Positions 8,527 to 18,200 of a stretch of DNA of 42,105 bases are shown piece by piece. The position numbers were made by a program, and so were the translations under genes. How positions within the stretch are numbered: position 1 is the stretch's first letter; every line of letters starts with the position of its first letter. Under the pieces are notes generated by a model. That model saw only the letters and a list, made by a program, of their open reading frames with translations. It was not told the DNA's origin and did no database searches. The DNA is from Pedobacter sp. ASV17 (GTDB lineage: Bacteria > Bacteroidota > Bacteroidia > Sphingobacteriales > Sphingobacteriaceae), in NCBI RefSeq assembly GCF_016429065.1, contig NZ_JAELTX010000039.1:1-42105 (forward strand), given 5' to 3'.

Positions 8527-9212
8527 CGTTTATACCTGGGTTGGTGGGTGCTGAATATTTATTGTTGTTTCTAGGCCGCTATCATTCATGGTAAGCACTG
8601 CAGTTGGTGATAACACCAACCACAGGATAAATTGAATATGTTGATTTATTAGATAATACTTACCAGCAAATACTATCATGGAGCGACGAAGAAGTAAAAA
8701 CTATAAATATTACGGCACCTAAACTGATATCTTAATTATTAAAAGTCATCCTTATCTTAACAATCAATTAGACATCGTAAGCCAATAACTGTAGCAGCTT
8801 TCTCGAATAATCATTGACGTTATGCAACGATTGCATAGTTACGACAAGTTTCGTTTGTGTAGATTTATCTTTAGGATTTTTCAATTTCTTCTGATTGAAG
8901 TTGTTGTTCTACGGTGGCAGAATTTCCTTGAATACAAACAGCGAAATTTGTAGATATTACTCAGTGTTTTTCTTCCTTTACAGGGCAATCAGCCTATTTT
9001 TCCTTGTTTGCATTTTTGAAGTTTCGCGGGTTTCATATGCAAGTGAAAAGCTGTCGCTAAGTAATATTTTAACTAGGATAAATATACAGAATTAATGTGT
9101 TACAATCAATTTGAGCAAACTCATCCTCAATTGTGGTAATGTTGAAACTAAAAATATTTTCAGCCCATATTTCTGTATTTCTTTGATTAATTTTAAGCAA
9201 ATTAAATCATGT
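8527..9212. other. AT-rich gap at the left side of the island, no convincing gene
   Basis: About 690 bases with no supported gene. A stretch at 8631-8735 reads as 34 codons (IEYVDLLDNTYQQILS...) bounded by stops with no start; it may be the degraded end of a lost gene. A perfect dyad TATGCAACGATTGCATA lies at 8821-8837. An open frame at 8895-9095 needs a TTG start and has no recognisable content. The palindrome at 8603-8620 is listed separately. Confidence 0.5.
8603..8620. repeat. Left palindrome of the accessory island
   Basis: GTTGGTGATAACACCAAC, close to self-complementary. Its reverse complement matches the sequence at 14320-14337 with one difference. The pair brackets the YobI-like ATPase and the XRE operon. 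It could be an attachment-type site, a repeat, or operators of one regulator. Confidence 0.6.
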
Positions 9213-12200
9213 ATGAAAACCATCTTGTTGCTCTCAATTATACAAATCCTGTTCCTATTACTTATTGTCAAATATCTGAAGCAACTTAAGGTACTAACGC
9301 TGTTTTGTTACATATGTACTGCCCGTTATTGTACTATGCGCCTTTTAATTCTGGGAAGGAAGATTTCTGAAATAGCAGAAGTGTTGAGGAATAAGTTCAT
9401 TAGATTGGATGGAGAAAATAAATTCAATCTTACGCCTCGGAAAGATGCTGATGAATCAGGGATGTACCTAAATCTGATAAAAGAAAAGTTGTCTGATCCG
9501 GACGTAAGGAATATTGCATTGACAGGCCCTTATGGTTCGGGCAAAAGCAGTATCCTGAAAACTTTTCAGAATAATTATACCGAATTCGGTTTCCTGAATA
9601 TTTCGCTCGCGTCTTTTCAGGAATTAGGTGATAACAATGGTAAAAGCGCTGCAGCGGAAACAACGTCAGCTAATTCAAACGAACCTTTGAAATCGCCATC
9701 GGGTAGAAGTAAAAAAACAGCGAGTAAAGTCCAATCTGACGCAGTAGAATATAGTATATTGCAACAGATTTTTTATCATGTTAAGCATCAGAAGATACCG
9801 TTCTCAAGATTTAAACGCATAAAAAATTTGCCCTCACATGTTTTAGTCTTTAAAGCCTTATCTCTTGTGGCGTGGATTGGTACAATAACCTATCTTATTT
9901 ACCATGATGAGATCTTTGAGGCCAAGACCAGCTGGGATGATTACTTCAAGCTTCCTTTGGACTGGTTCAGCATGTTGTTGTTTTCCTATGGGGTTTTTGG
10001 TGCTGTGTATATCATCTATCTTATCCTCAGGGTATATAATAACTCTAGATTTCATAAACTTAATTTGACGAGTGGGGAACTAGAAATATCTCCGGAGAAT
10101 GAACTTTCCATATTGAACAAACATATGGATGAGTTGATTTATTTTTTTGAAGCTACGAAATTTGACGTATTGGTTTTGGAAGACCTTGATCGTTTCAACG
10201 ATCCTGAGATTTTTACTCATCTTAGGGAGCTCAATACGGTAATCAATAATTCCCAGCAGATTACCAGAAAGATCACTTTTATCTATGCGCTACGGGATGA
10301 TGTTTTCAAGAACGAAAAGCGTACAAAGTTCTTTGATTACATTATTCCGATAATACCAATTGTCGATAATAAGAACTCTGCGGAAAAGATGATGGAAATG
10401 CTTTTGGAAAGGGGTATTTCTCAGGCAGAGATACCACGAAAGTTCTTAGAGGAAATAGCAATTTATGTTCAGGATATGCGCTTGATTATAAATACATTGA
10501 ATGAATTCGATGTTTATCGTTTGCGTCTTGGGAGTTCGAAAGAAGGATATATTCATCTTTTGGCAATCATGTTTTACAAAAATAAATGTCCAAAAATGTT
10601 TACCCAGCTGCAACGTTACAAGGGTGCAGCTTACGAAATTCTCAATGGCAGAGAGCGTTTCCTATCAGATCTATCGTCTGATTTTGAAGATAGAAAAACT
10701 GAAAAGATGGATAAGTTAGACGAAGCGAATGGTATTTTTTTTACAGATTTAAGTGAACTTAATAGCATTTATCTCGCAAAGATATTGACAAAAATGCCGA
10801 CCAATGCCCGCAGTCTTGTGGTCGGCTCAGATAATTTAGAATTTTCTGCGTTGATGGATGTGGATATTTTTCAAACTTTTATTGCCGCTGAAAACCTGAT
10901 GTGTGTAAGGAGCAATGGTATAGCAGCACCGATCGGAAAGTTCAGCGATCTGGAAAAGGAGGTAAATCCAAAAAAGACCTATTCGCAAAGGAGGTTGGAG
11001 CTCGAGAGAAAAAATGAATATGTTGGGGGGCAGTTGCAGAGAGAACTTGATACGATAAACGACGATTTGGATAGCTTGCGGAAATTAAGTCTACGGGAAA
11101 TACTTCGAAAAAAGAGTCTGGAACAATTAGCACCTGACTTAACCGTGCACCCGTTTTTTAATTTTTTAGTCTCCAATGGTTACATTACGGAGGACTATCA
11201 CTACTATCTTTCTTACTTCTATCCAGGGAGTCTTAGCAAGGTTGACATAGATTTTCTATTCGCCATAAAAGAGAATAGGTTCCTTGCATTTGATTATTTG
11301 TTGGAAAATGTAGACGAGTTGATGAAGCGCCTGCAGTTGTGGAATTTTAACTTGCCAAATATATTGAATAATCATTTATTGGAAAGGCTACTTATTGATG
11401 ACAGATACACAGAGCAACTGGGGCTTTTACTCGAAGTGCTTTCTGATGGAAGCGATAGATCAAAGGAATTCATTTCGCAGTTTCTAAGGGTAAGCGATAA
11501 AAAAGCAGCTTTAATAAAGAGGGTGGGTTCGAATTGGAAAGACCTTTGGAACTGGATCAACATCGAGGCAAAAATTTCTGAAGAGTTAAAGTTTTATTAT
11601 TTAGAGTTGATTCTACGTAACTGCGAACTACAAGATTTGATAGAACTGGATAGCCAAGGAAATATAAGAAGATATCTGGAACAGATGCCTGATTTTTTCG
11701 ATTGGGCAGAGCAACAATTAGGCAGCGATCGTACGATCAGGCTGATGGAACGATTGGACCTAAGTTTTACAAGCATTGAAAAGTTGGATCCAAGGAGCAG
11801 AACTTTCAATTTTCTTTACAATTACCATCATTATGCATTCAATCCTCATATGATAGCTCTAGTGGCGTTGTCCAAAGATCCTGGCATTGACAAAACACAG
11901 CTTGAAAATGCTATTCTTACCACTATAGGAAATAGCTCCAAATTAACAGTGATGTATACGCATATCATGAATAACCTAAACATATTTATATTAGAAGTAT
12001 TCCTGAAACTGCAAACTAATACCAAGGAAAGCGAAGAGACAGTGATTTCTCTAATAAATAATTCACTGGATGATGATATGCTAAAGTTGATATTCCAACA
12101 GTGCGAAGTGCGAGTATCGGACATAGGATTGGTAGAAACACGCCAATGGGATTTAGTTTTACTGGAATCTTTTGTCAAGCCAGTTTGGTCGAATGTGTAC

Positions 12201-13043
12201 AAAGTTTTTGAAGAGACTGGAGAAATTACGGAAGAACTAGCTTTTTTCATCAACATTGAGAAAAACAATTCGATGTTGTATTATGAGCCTTTAAAAGCAA
12301 ATTTAACGGGAGACGAGAATGCGATAAACAAGTTTGCATTGGAGCTGATGTTGTCCCCTCATATCACTAATGAAGCACTGGATTGGCTTTTGGAAAGTTA
12401 TGAAATGTATTTTTCAGATGCAGGTCTGGAAAAAGTTGAACGGGAAAAAATGGAAGTAATATTGAAACATGATCGTTTCTTTTTCAACTCAACGATATTC
12501 GCAAAAATACAACGCAATTTTGCAGGGCTGCAAAAGATCTACGTAGAAAAAAACGTTGGTGCTTTTTTCGAAAAATTTGAAGAGTTAACGCTTGAAAGCT
12601 TTGATTATGAGTTGTTACTTGCGTCAGAAGTATTAAAGGATGAAGAGTTGGATAGGTTGTTAGGGCATCTAGATGCGGAACTGTTAAATGGACAAGTCAA
12701 GCTGTGCAATTTGGTGGCTAAATTACTCCTGAAGCCAGATTTAGGAAAGGAAATCGGATTTGGTGTCCTGTTGCAGGTTTTCACGGAAATATTGGACCTA
12801 GATATTAAGGTTGATTTGATGAACGTATACCTAACAAGATTGACTGATTTCGAAATCACTGACTTAATGCTTCAGATGGGCGAGAAATTCAAGGAGATAG
12901 TATCATATAATAGACCAAGAATGCTATATACAAAATCACTTTCAACACTCGTTGATCGACTTGCAGAAAGAAAACTGTATGTTTCCTCCTCAGATATCAA
13001 AAATGATAAGTTGATTGTCTATACCAGACAACGTCCGAAATAA
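9213..13043 (+). CDS. YobI-like membrane-associated P-loop ATPase
   Basis: Very large protein (1276 aa from this start). A membrane helix at about 1-20 is followed by the family entry motif FNLTPRKDADESGMYL, then Walker A (GPYGSGKSS, about residue 105). Two membrane helices lie between Walker A and Walker B (about 210-230 and 250-275), then Walker B (FDVLVLEDLDRF, about 317-328) and a sensor-like FIYALRDDVF. This is the layout of YobI-like NTPases, a relative of KAP/STAND-type ATPases. The remaining 850 residues are helix-rich and leucine-rich without a known domain and may form a repeat-type sensor. An upstream TTG at 9111 and an ATG at 9336 are other possible starts; 9213 is chosen because it adds a membrane helix. 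YobI-like ATPases have been linked to conflict systems by prediction (from memory); no effector domain is visible. Confidence 0.82.
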   Translation: MKTILLLSIIQILFLLLIVKYLKQLKVLTLFCYICTARYCTMRLLILGRKISEIAEVLRNKFIRLDGENKFNLTPRKDADESGMYLNLIKEKLSDPDVRNIALTGPYGSGKSSILKTFQNNYTEFGFLNISLASFQELGDNNGKSAAAETTSANSNEPLKSPSGRSKKTASKVQSDAVEYSILQQIFYHVKHQKIPFSRFKRIKNLPSHVLVFKALSLVAWIGTITYLIYHDEIFEAKTSWDDYFKLPLDWFSMLLFSYGVFGAVYIIYLILRVYNNSRFHKLNLTSGELEISPENELSILNKHMDELIYFFEATKFDVLVLEDLDRFNDPEIFTHLRELNTVINNSQQITRKITFIYALRDDVFKNEKRTKFFDYIIPIIPIVDNKNSAEKMMEMLLERGISQAEIPRKFLEEIAIYVQDMRLIINTLNEFDVYRLRLGSSKEGYIHLLAIMFYKNKCPKMFTQLQRYKGAAYEILNGRERFLSDLSSDFEDRKTEKMDKLDEANGIFFTDLSELNSIYLAKILTKMPTNARSLVVGSDNLEFSALMDVDIFQTFIAAENLMCVRSNGIAAPIGKFSDLEKEVNPKKTYSQRRLELERKNEYVGGQLQRELDTINDDLDSLRKLSLREILRKKSLEQLAPDLTVHPFFNFLVSNGYITEDYHYYLSYFYPGSLSKVDIDFLFAIKENRFLAFDYLLENVDELMKRLQLWNFNLPNILNNHLLERLLIDDRYTEQLGLLLEVLSDGSDRSKEFISQFLRVSDKKAALIKRVGSNWKDLWNWINIEAKISEELKFYYLELILRNCELQDLIELDSQGNIRRYLEQMPDFFDWAEQQLGSDRTIRLMERLDLSFTSIEKLDPRSRTFNFLYNYHHYAFNPHMIALVALSKDPGIDKTQLENAILTTIGNSSKLTVMYTHIMNNLNIFILEVFLKLQTNTKESEETVISLINNSLDDDMLKLIFQQCEVRVSDIGLVETRQWDLVLLESFVKPVWSNVYKVFEETGEITEELAFFINIEKNNSMLYYEPLKANLTGDENAINKFALELMLSPHITNEALDWLLESYEMYFSDAGLEKVEREKMEVILKHDRFFFNSTIFAKIQRNFAGLQKIYVEKNVGAFFEKFEELTLESFDYELLLASEVLKDEELDRLLGHLDAELLNGQVKLCNLVAKLLLKPDLGKEIGFGVLLQVFTEILDLDIKVDLMNVYLTRLTDFEITDLMLQMGEKFKEIVSYNRPRMLYTKSLSTLVDRLAERKLYVSSSDIKNDKLIVYTRQRPK

Positions 13044-13068
13044 TAAAGGATTTGTCCAGCGTGAATGT

Positions 13069-13359
13069 TTATTTTTTGAACATATCGATCAGTACCTTTT
13101 TGATATTGGGGAAAATATCCTCGAACAATGTCTGCTTTTCTTTGGGGATGTCAGAAAGGTCGGTGGCCAGTAGATAAATGGCGGCCTCAGGCAGTTCGAA
13201 AAATTCACATAGCTTTTTCAGGGTGCCAGGATTGGGACGTTTCAGTCCGGATTCGATCTGTGAAAGGGAGGTTTGCGTCAGTCCGCTGGCTGACGCAAGT
13301 TCCCTCTGGCTCAATTGCCTTTCTCTTCTTAGTTCCTTGATGGCATTTCCTATATTCAT
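13069..13359 (-). CDS. XRE-family helix-turn-helix regulator
   Basis: A 96-residue protein with an N-terminal Cro/cI-type helix-turn-helix (about 5-60: IKELRRERQLSQRELASASGLTQTSLSQIESGLKRPNPGTLKKLCEFF) and a short helical tail. It is the last gene of a minus-strand operon, 9 bases after the 74-aa gene, and ends 25 bases from the convergent ATPase gene. Likely a repressor of its own operon; the dyad upstream of the first gene (14224-14289) is the natural candidate operator. Start ATG at 13359. Confidence 0.9.
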   Translation of the reverse strand: MNIGNAIKELRRERQLSQRELASASGLTQTSLSQIESGLKRPNPGTLKKLCEFFELPEAAIYLLATDLSDIPKEKQTLFEDIFPNIKKVLIDMFKK

Positions 13360-13368
13360 CTGTTGTCT

Positions 13369-13593
13369 TTAGGAAGAACGTGATTTCATCAGCTCCATCA
13401 GGATCAGTATGGCCTGGAGTACGTTGGCGATCATCTGTGGATCGGCAAGTTCGGCGCTGCCCTTGGAGTTGTTCGAAAGTTCTTGTTTGGCTGCTTTGAT
13501 GACAGCGATATCTTTTAGTGATAGGTTATTGGTTGTCGATGCTAGGGTCTGGTCTAGATCTTTAATTAACTCGGCAATATGTTTTGTCCGCAT
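13369..13593 (-). CDS. Unknown 74-residue helical protein
   Basis: Not recognised. A small, mostly helical protein with a hydrophobic C-terminal segment (about 52-70: MIANVLQAILILMELM). It could associate with a membrane or form a coiled-coil dimer. Its start overlaps the end of the 217-aa gene by 32 bases, and the XRE gene follows after 9 bases, so the three are translated as one operon. The context suggests a partner of the regulator or of the 217-aa protein. No function is claimed. Confidence 0.7.
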   Translation of the reverse strand: MRTKHIAELIKDLDQTLASTTNNLSLKDIAVIKAAKQELSNNSKGSAELADPQMIANVLQAILILMELMKSRSS

Positions 13594-14215
13594 TTTGGTT
13601 CAGTTTAAAATTAATAAGCTTAAAAAATAAGGTATTAATTACTGAACTGTCGGTATCATCCTGTTGCTTGAGGTTGTACCTGCAGAAGGTCATGAATTTT
13701 GCACGTTTGTTGATCACGAAGTTGGCACAGGCTTCCTTGAGCTCGTGGTCCAGATGACGAGATAAGAGAAAAATTTTCCGCTGGATGCCATTGCTGAATT
13801 TGGCAATGCATGAAGTCAAGACTTCCGTAGCAACTTCATCCCTAATAATGTAACACAGGGAGCTGTATAACTTGGTTTCTGGTTTTGCTGTTAAATCTCG
13901 CTGGTATTGAGAAGTGAAAAAAACATCGAAATCATAGGACTCTTCAGTGGGTTGCAGCTGTTTAATATCAAACTTGTACTGTTCTTCCCAAGAGTTGCTC
14001 AGATAACTCAAAACTTGTTCCTGCTGGTCCCTGCCTATAAATTCATCCCATTTGACCTTAGTTTCAACTGGGATGAGGTCAGCTATGTTTGTCTTCAGTT
14101 GAACCGTTCCAGAGAAGTAGCTCTCAATTTGCTGATCGGAAATATTTTCCAATAGCCTCTTCAATCCCTTTTGGGAGTTGCGTCTTTTGGAGAAATATCT
14201 TTTAAATGAGTTCAT
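13562..14215 (-). CDS. Unknown 217-residue protein, first gene of XRE operon
   Basis: Not recognised. A soluble, charged protein with a basic N-terminus (MNSFKRYFSKRRNSQKGLKRLL), acidic and aromatic stretches in the middle (about 85-115), and three cysteines around 125-180. No signal peptide or membrane helix is visible. It is the promoter-proximal gene of the three-gene operon, preceded by TAACTTTG (a full -7 match read on the minus strand) at 14240-14233 with a large dyad over it. Convergence with the ATPase gene and shared bracketing palindromes suggest one functional unit, but this is inference. Confidence 0.75.
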   Translation of the reverse strand: MNSFKRYFSKRRNSQKGLKRLLENISDQQIESYFSGTVQLKTNIADLIPVETKVKWDEFIGRDQQEQVLSYLSNSWEEQYKFDIKQLQPTEESYDFDVFFTSQYQRDLTAKPETKLYSSLCYIIRDEVATEVLTSCIAKFSNGIQRKIFLLSRHLDHELKEACANFVINKRAKFMTFCRYNLKQQDDTDSSVINTLFFKLINFKLNQNADKTYCRVN

Positions 14216-14223
14216 ATGCTCGT

Positions 14224-14289
14224 GATATTACACAAAGTTAATCAAATTAATGATAATTGAAAAATTGATTAAATTTTTGTGATATATGT
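14224..14289 (-). promoter_or_regulatory. Promoter with overlapping dyad for the XRE operon
   Basis: On the minus strand TAACTTTG at 14240-14233 fits TAnnTTTG and lies 18 bases before the ATG at 14215. TTAATCAAATT and AAATTGATTAA form inverted arms (10 of 11 pairs) around a short centre, and an outer pair CACAAA/TTTGTG extends it. One arm overlaps the -7 box, as expected of a repressor site for the XRE protein. Confidence 0.55.
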
Positions 14290-14318
14290 TGGGTTTTGGT
14301 TGATGTCATTCAACCTAT

Positions 14319-14338
14319 GGTTGGTGTTATCACCGACC
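14319..14338. repeat. Right palindrome of the accessory island
   Basis: GGTTGGTGTTATCACCGACC. Apart from one base its left part is the reverse complement of the palindrome at 8603-8620. A related but weaker shape, CGGTATAATTACCGATCATCC-like, is at about 14518-14538. Confidence 0.6.
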
Positions 14339-15010
14339 ATTCCTTTTACCTCATTAGATAAGAAATATAATAGTTGGTCATCATATCAAAATGAATAGCA
14401 AATTTAAAGATTTACTCGACGTAATGGCATTCCGCTCGAAATGACGGGGAGAGGTGTACGTTCATTGTATATTAAGGTGACTAATGGTGCCAATTTTAAT
14501 AACTAGTCATCCTATCCTCGGTATAATTACCGATCATCCACTATAACTTTAATACAATAATTGAGCTTTTCCAAAAAATAAAACGCTTTTTTGAAACACT
14601 GAATTGACGTCTTCGGTTTGGCTGTTTGTTGTTGTGAGAAATGCTTCTATACAAATATACCCGCGTCACTTATACCAGTCTGCTGCGCCAAGATGGTATC
14701 AAAATAATGGGTATTCGTTCGGGAGCTGTGCATAATCCCATCTAAAACTACTTTGAGTACTCTTTTATAGAATAATTAGACTACTAATCCCAAACACTCG
14801 CTATCATCTCAATTTTCTATCTAGTCAACAATTTTGGCAAATCCGTAGTCCGTCTGAAATCTACTAGACCATATATCTTAACGATAAAGTCGCTAGTTAA
14901 AACGATGTTTTTGACAGGTTTTGGCAAGATTAGCTAATTTTTTCAAAGATTGTATTTACTATATCCCAAAGGTTGAAGGATAATTGTCCGCTTGGCTTTA
15001 AAAAAGAGGA
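14339..15010. other. Gap between island and PUL, no gene
   Basis: About 670 bases with no supported gene. A 34-codon open frame at 14641-14745 (MLLYKYTRVTYTSLLRQDGIKIMGI...) has a possible ATG but no recognised content. A REP-like half palindrome lies near 14424-14450 (GGCATTCCGCTCGAAATGACG). An inverted copy of the PUL operator motif is at 14825-14839. Confidence 0.5.
14825..14839 (-). promoter_or_regulatory. Inverted copy of the PUL operator motif
   Basis: Its reverse complement TGCCAAAATTGTTGA matches the first 15 bases of the direct site at 15011 without a mismatch. It is about 185 bases upstream of that site and has no -7 element at the expected distance, so it may be an auxiliary site. 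Confidence 0.5.
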
Positions 15011-15075
15011 TGCCAAAATTGTTGAATAATTCGCCAATAAAAATAGTCATTAATCAGCGCTTTATCATTTACTTG
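15011..15075 (+). promoter_or_regulatory. PUL operator and promoter for susC
   Basis: Starts with TGCCAAAATTGTTGAATAAT. A -7-like TTTACTTG ends at 15075, so its final G lies 64 bases after the first base of the motif. The same spacing is found at 22349 (GH95) and 25132 (GH31). No good -33 element is seen, which fits an activated promoter. Confidence 0.7.
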
Positions 15076-15103
15076 CAATAACCAAATTTAAACTAAAAAT
15101 GAT

Positions 15104-15211
15104 ATGAAACTACTGACCAACTCATGGCCTCCCGACCATTTGCGTTCTCTCTATCCAATATTGATTGCAAGCGATTATCATCAGCACACCAATCAAAGGT
15201 TAACCTATTAA
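15104..15211 (+). CDS. Possible 35-aa leader peptide upstream of susC
   Basis: A small open frame starting at ATG 15104, about 29 bases after the proposed -7 element and ending 12 bases before susC. It encodes MKLLTNSWPPDHLRSLYPIL and 15 further residues. It lies entirely in the 5' leader of the susCD transcript. There is no family match; it may be a translated leader that tunes susC, or chance. Confidence 0.35.
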   Translation: MKLLTNSWPPDHLRSLYPILIASDYHQHTNQRLTY

Positions 15212-15223
15212 TTTAATCCATAT

Positions 15224-18200
15224 ATGAAAAGAAAATTTACCCAAAGTTTCTCTGTGTGGGCTATTTCGGTAAAATGTGCAATCATGATTGTATCATGTGT
15301 ATTGCTAAGTATTAACGTAGTAGCCCAAAGCCAGAACCAAATGAAGGTTAGTGGAACGGTGAAGGATGCAGCTGGCGCAGGTTTGCCGGGCGTAAGCATC
15401 AAAGTCAAAAATTTAGCGGCAGGCGTAATGAGTGATGGCGATGGAAAATACAACATCACGGTAGCTAAAGATGCTACCTTGGTATTCAGCTTAATTGGCT
15501 ACACAACTGTTGAAAAACCAGCAGGTAGTTCGGTATTGAACGTGGTACTACAAGAATCTACCAACGAGCTTAATGAAGTAGTCATCAGTACTGGTTTTGG
15601 TGGAAAAGTAAGAAAAAGTGATTTGACCTCGGCCGTATCATCTGTTTCTTCTAAAGACATCGAACAAAGGCAGCCCATAGATTTGTTAACGGCTTTGCAA
15701 GGTAAGGCTTCAGGCGTATTGGTCACTACCGATGGCGCTCCAGGTGCCGAAGGTACCATTCAAATTAGGGGAGTAACTACCTTAAATGGAGGTGCTGGAC
15801 CACTTTACGTAGTGGATGGGGTAATTACCGATAATGGTAAAAATATTAACCCTTTAGACATTGCAAGCGTCGAGATTTTAAAAGATGCTGCATCAGCGTC
15901 TATTTATGGAGCTCAAGCAGCGAATGGCGTGATTTTAATTACCACCAAAAAGGGTGCAGATGGTAAGGCAAGGTTTGATGCACAATATACACACCTCTTT
16001 GGCAAGCTTGCCCATAAATTGCCACAAAGTAATTCGGCAGAAGTGAGGGCTTTCCGTAGGTTACAGACCCCTACAAACCCTACTGCTGGAAGCAATGCCG
16101 ATTCATTGAACATTGCTTTGAATGCTGATAATGATTTGCAGGATATATTGTTGGGCAATACCGGACATAGGCAACAGGTAAATACCAGTTTATCGGGTGC
16201 TTCCAAAGCCTTTAATTTCTATGCCAGTGTCAACTATATCAACGATAAATCTATCGTGGTCAACAGTAATGCCCAATCATTGCAGTCGAGGTTAAATATT
16301 TCTTATCAGGCCATGCCTAAATTGAAATACACGGCCAATGTTTCGTTGTATTACCAAATGAAAAACGAAATTCCGATTGCCAGAACGGTGAACGTAATTT
16401 TTGATAGGCCAGCCTACTCCTTAATTTACTATCCTGATGGCACTTTAACCAGTTATATTGCTTCTAAAAGGAATCCTTTGGCCAATGCCTTATACGAAAT
16501 TAACAAAACAGAAACCTATTCGGCCCAAGTGAATAATCAGGTAGATTTTGATTTGACCAAGCATATCAAGTGGACTACGCTTTTCAATTTAGCTTATGAA
16601 AACCCACAAAGTACCTTCTTTTCTCCACGCTATGTGAGTGCTAATAAAAATACCAACAATGGTATCAATGAAATGAAAAATAGCTTTAGATACGAAGCAC
16701 AAACGTATTTTAACTATAACCAAAGTTTTAACGATCATAACATTAGTGCCACCTTGGGGGCAAACGCCATTCGCAGAAAACAAAATACCTTTCATTTAGA
16801 GTACTTAAACTCGGTAAGTGAGGAAATTTATGTGGCACTGCCTGCTTTCTTAACGGCCATTAACACTTATACCAATGGTACTGCAAATACCAATCAGGCC
16901 ATTTTTGCGAGGGTGAATTATAATTACAAAAGTAAATACATTGCCAGTGCCGTATATCGTAATGATGGCTCTTCTAGGTTTAGTCCCGAAAATAAAAGAG
17001 GATCTTTCTATTCGGGCTCTTTAGCTTGGCGTTTTTCTGCGGAGAAATTCATGGGTTGGTCTGGCAAATTTTTGGATGATGCAAAAATTCGTGCAAGTTA
17101 CGGACGTGTAGGTAATGACCAGATTGAAGACTATGGTTATATCAATAAAATTGTTTTTGATGCCAGCTACAACGGTGTTCCGGGTGCAACTTATAGCACC
17201 ACGTTGGGCAATAGTTTAATCAGATGGGAAACTGGAATTCAAACCAACTTAGGGTTAGACCTTACTTTCTTTAAAGGCAGATTATCTTTTACAGGTGAGG
17301 TATATGAAAAGAGATCGAAAGATTTACTATATCCACGTCAGTTGGTAAAAGAAACAGGTTTCTCAACCGTAATTGTAAACGTGGGAACCATTGCCAGCAA
17401 AGGGCTTGAGCTATCCGTTTCGGGAACCCCAATTTCAAAAAAGAACTTCCAATGGAGTGTTGATGCGAATATCTATTTCGAAAGAGGTACCATTAAAGAC
17501 CTTGCAGGAGCGGGTTCATTTGTTGCCGGTAACAAATGGTATGTGCAAGAGGGTGGAAAAATTGGTGACTTTTACGGATGGAAGAATTTAGGTGTTTATC
17601 AATGGAACGAATCGAATGCCTATAACGATAACTGGGATAAATTGACCGTTGTTTTAGGGCCTGATAATAAACCATTATATGTTGGTGGAAAAGCACAGTA
17701 TACTTTTAATGGAAAACCTTACACCGGTACGGTACATAACATGTACGATCCGGGAGGTAAATTGGTAGGTGGCGACACGGAATGGGCAAACATACAACGT
17801 GACAGTTTAATTGATGATGGTGATCGCCATGTGATTGGTAATGCACAGCCTAAATACAACTTAGGGATTGGAAATAATTTTACCTACAAGCAGTTCACCT
17901 TCAATATTTTATTTAACGCCTCTGTAGGTGGACAAGTTTATAACACCTTATTGTACAATGCCAATAACCCATCGGCAACTGGTCCAGGTAATCCTGATGT
18001 TTTGTATAATTCGTGGCAAAAACCAGGTGATATTGCTAAATATCCTTATTACCCTAATCGTGCAAGCCGTGGAAACCTGAAACAACATGGCAATAGTGCT
18101 TACTTGGAAGATGCCACTTTTATACGGCTTGCCAGCATGAGGCTTGCTTATAGCTTAGATGCTAAAACAGCTAAAAGGTTAGGCATGAGTAGGGTAAGTG

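Noticed and set aside
8895..9095. 66-aa open frame upstream of the ATPase
   Set aside because: It needs a TTG start, has an odd composition and shows no family; not called as a gene.
11846..12268. 140-codon minus-strand frame inside the ATPase gene
   Set aside because: Shadow of the coding frame of the large ATPase.
8465..14340. Classic integrated element with a duplicated tRNA 3' end
   Set aside because: No second copy of the tRNA-Leu 3' end and no integrase gene were found up to the PUL; only the short palindromes bracket the region, so integration at the tRNA is not supported.
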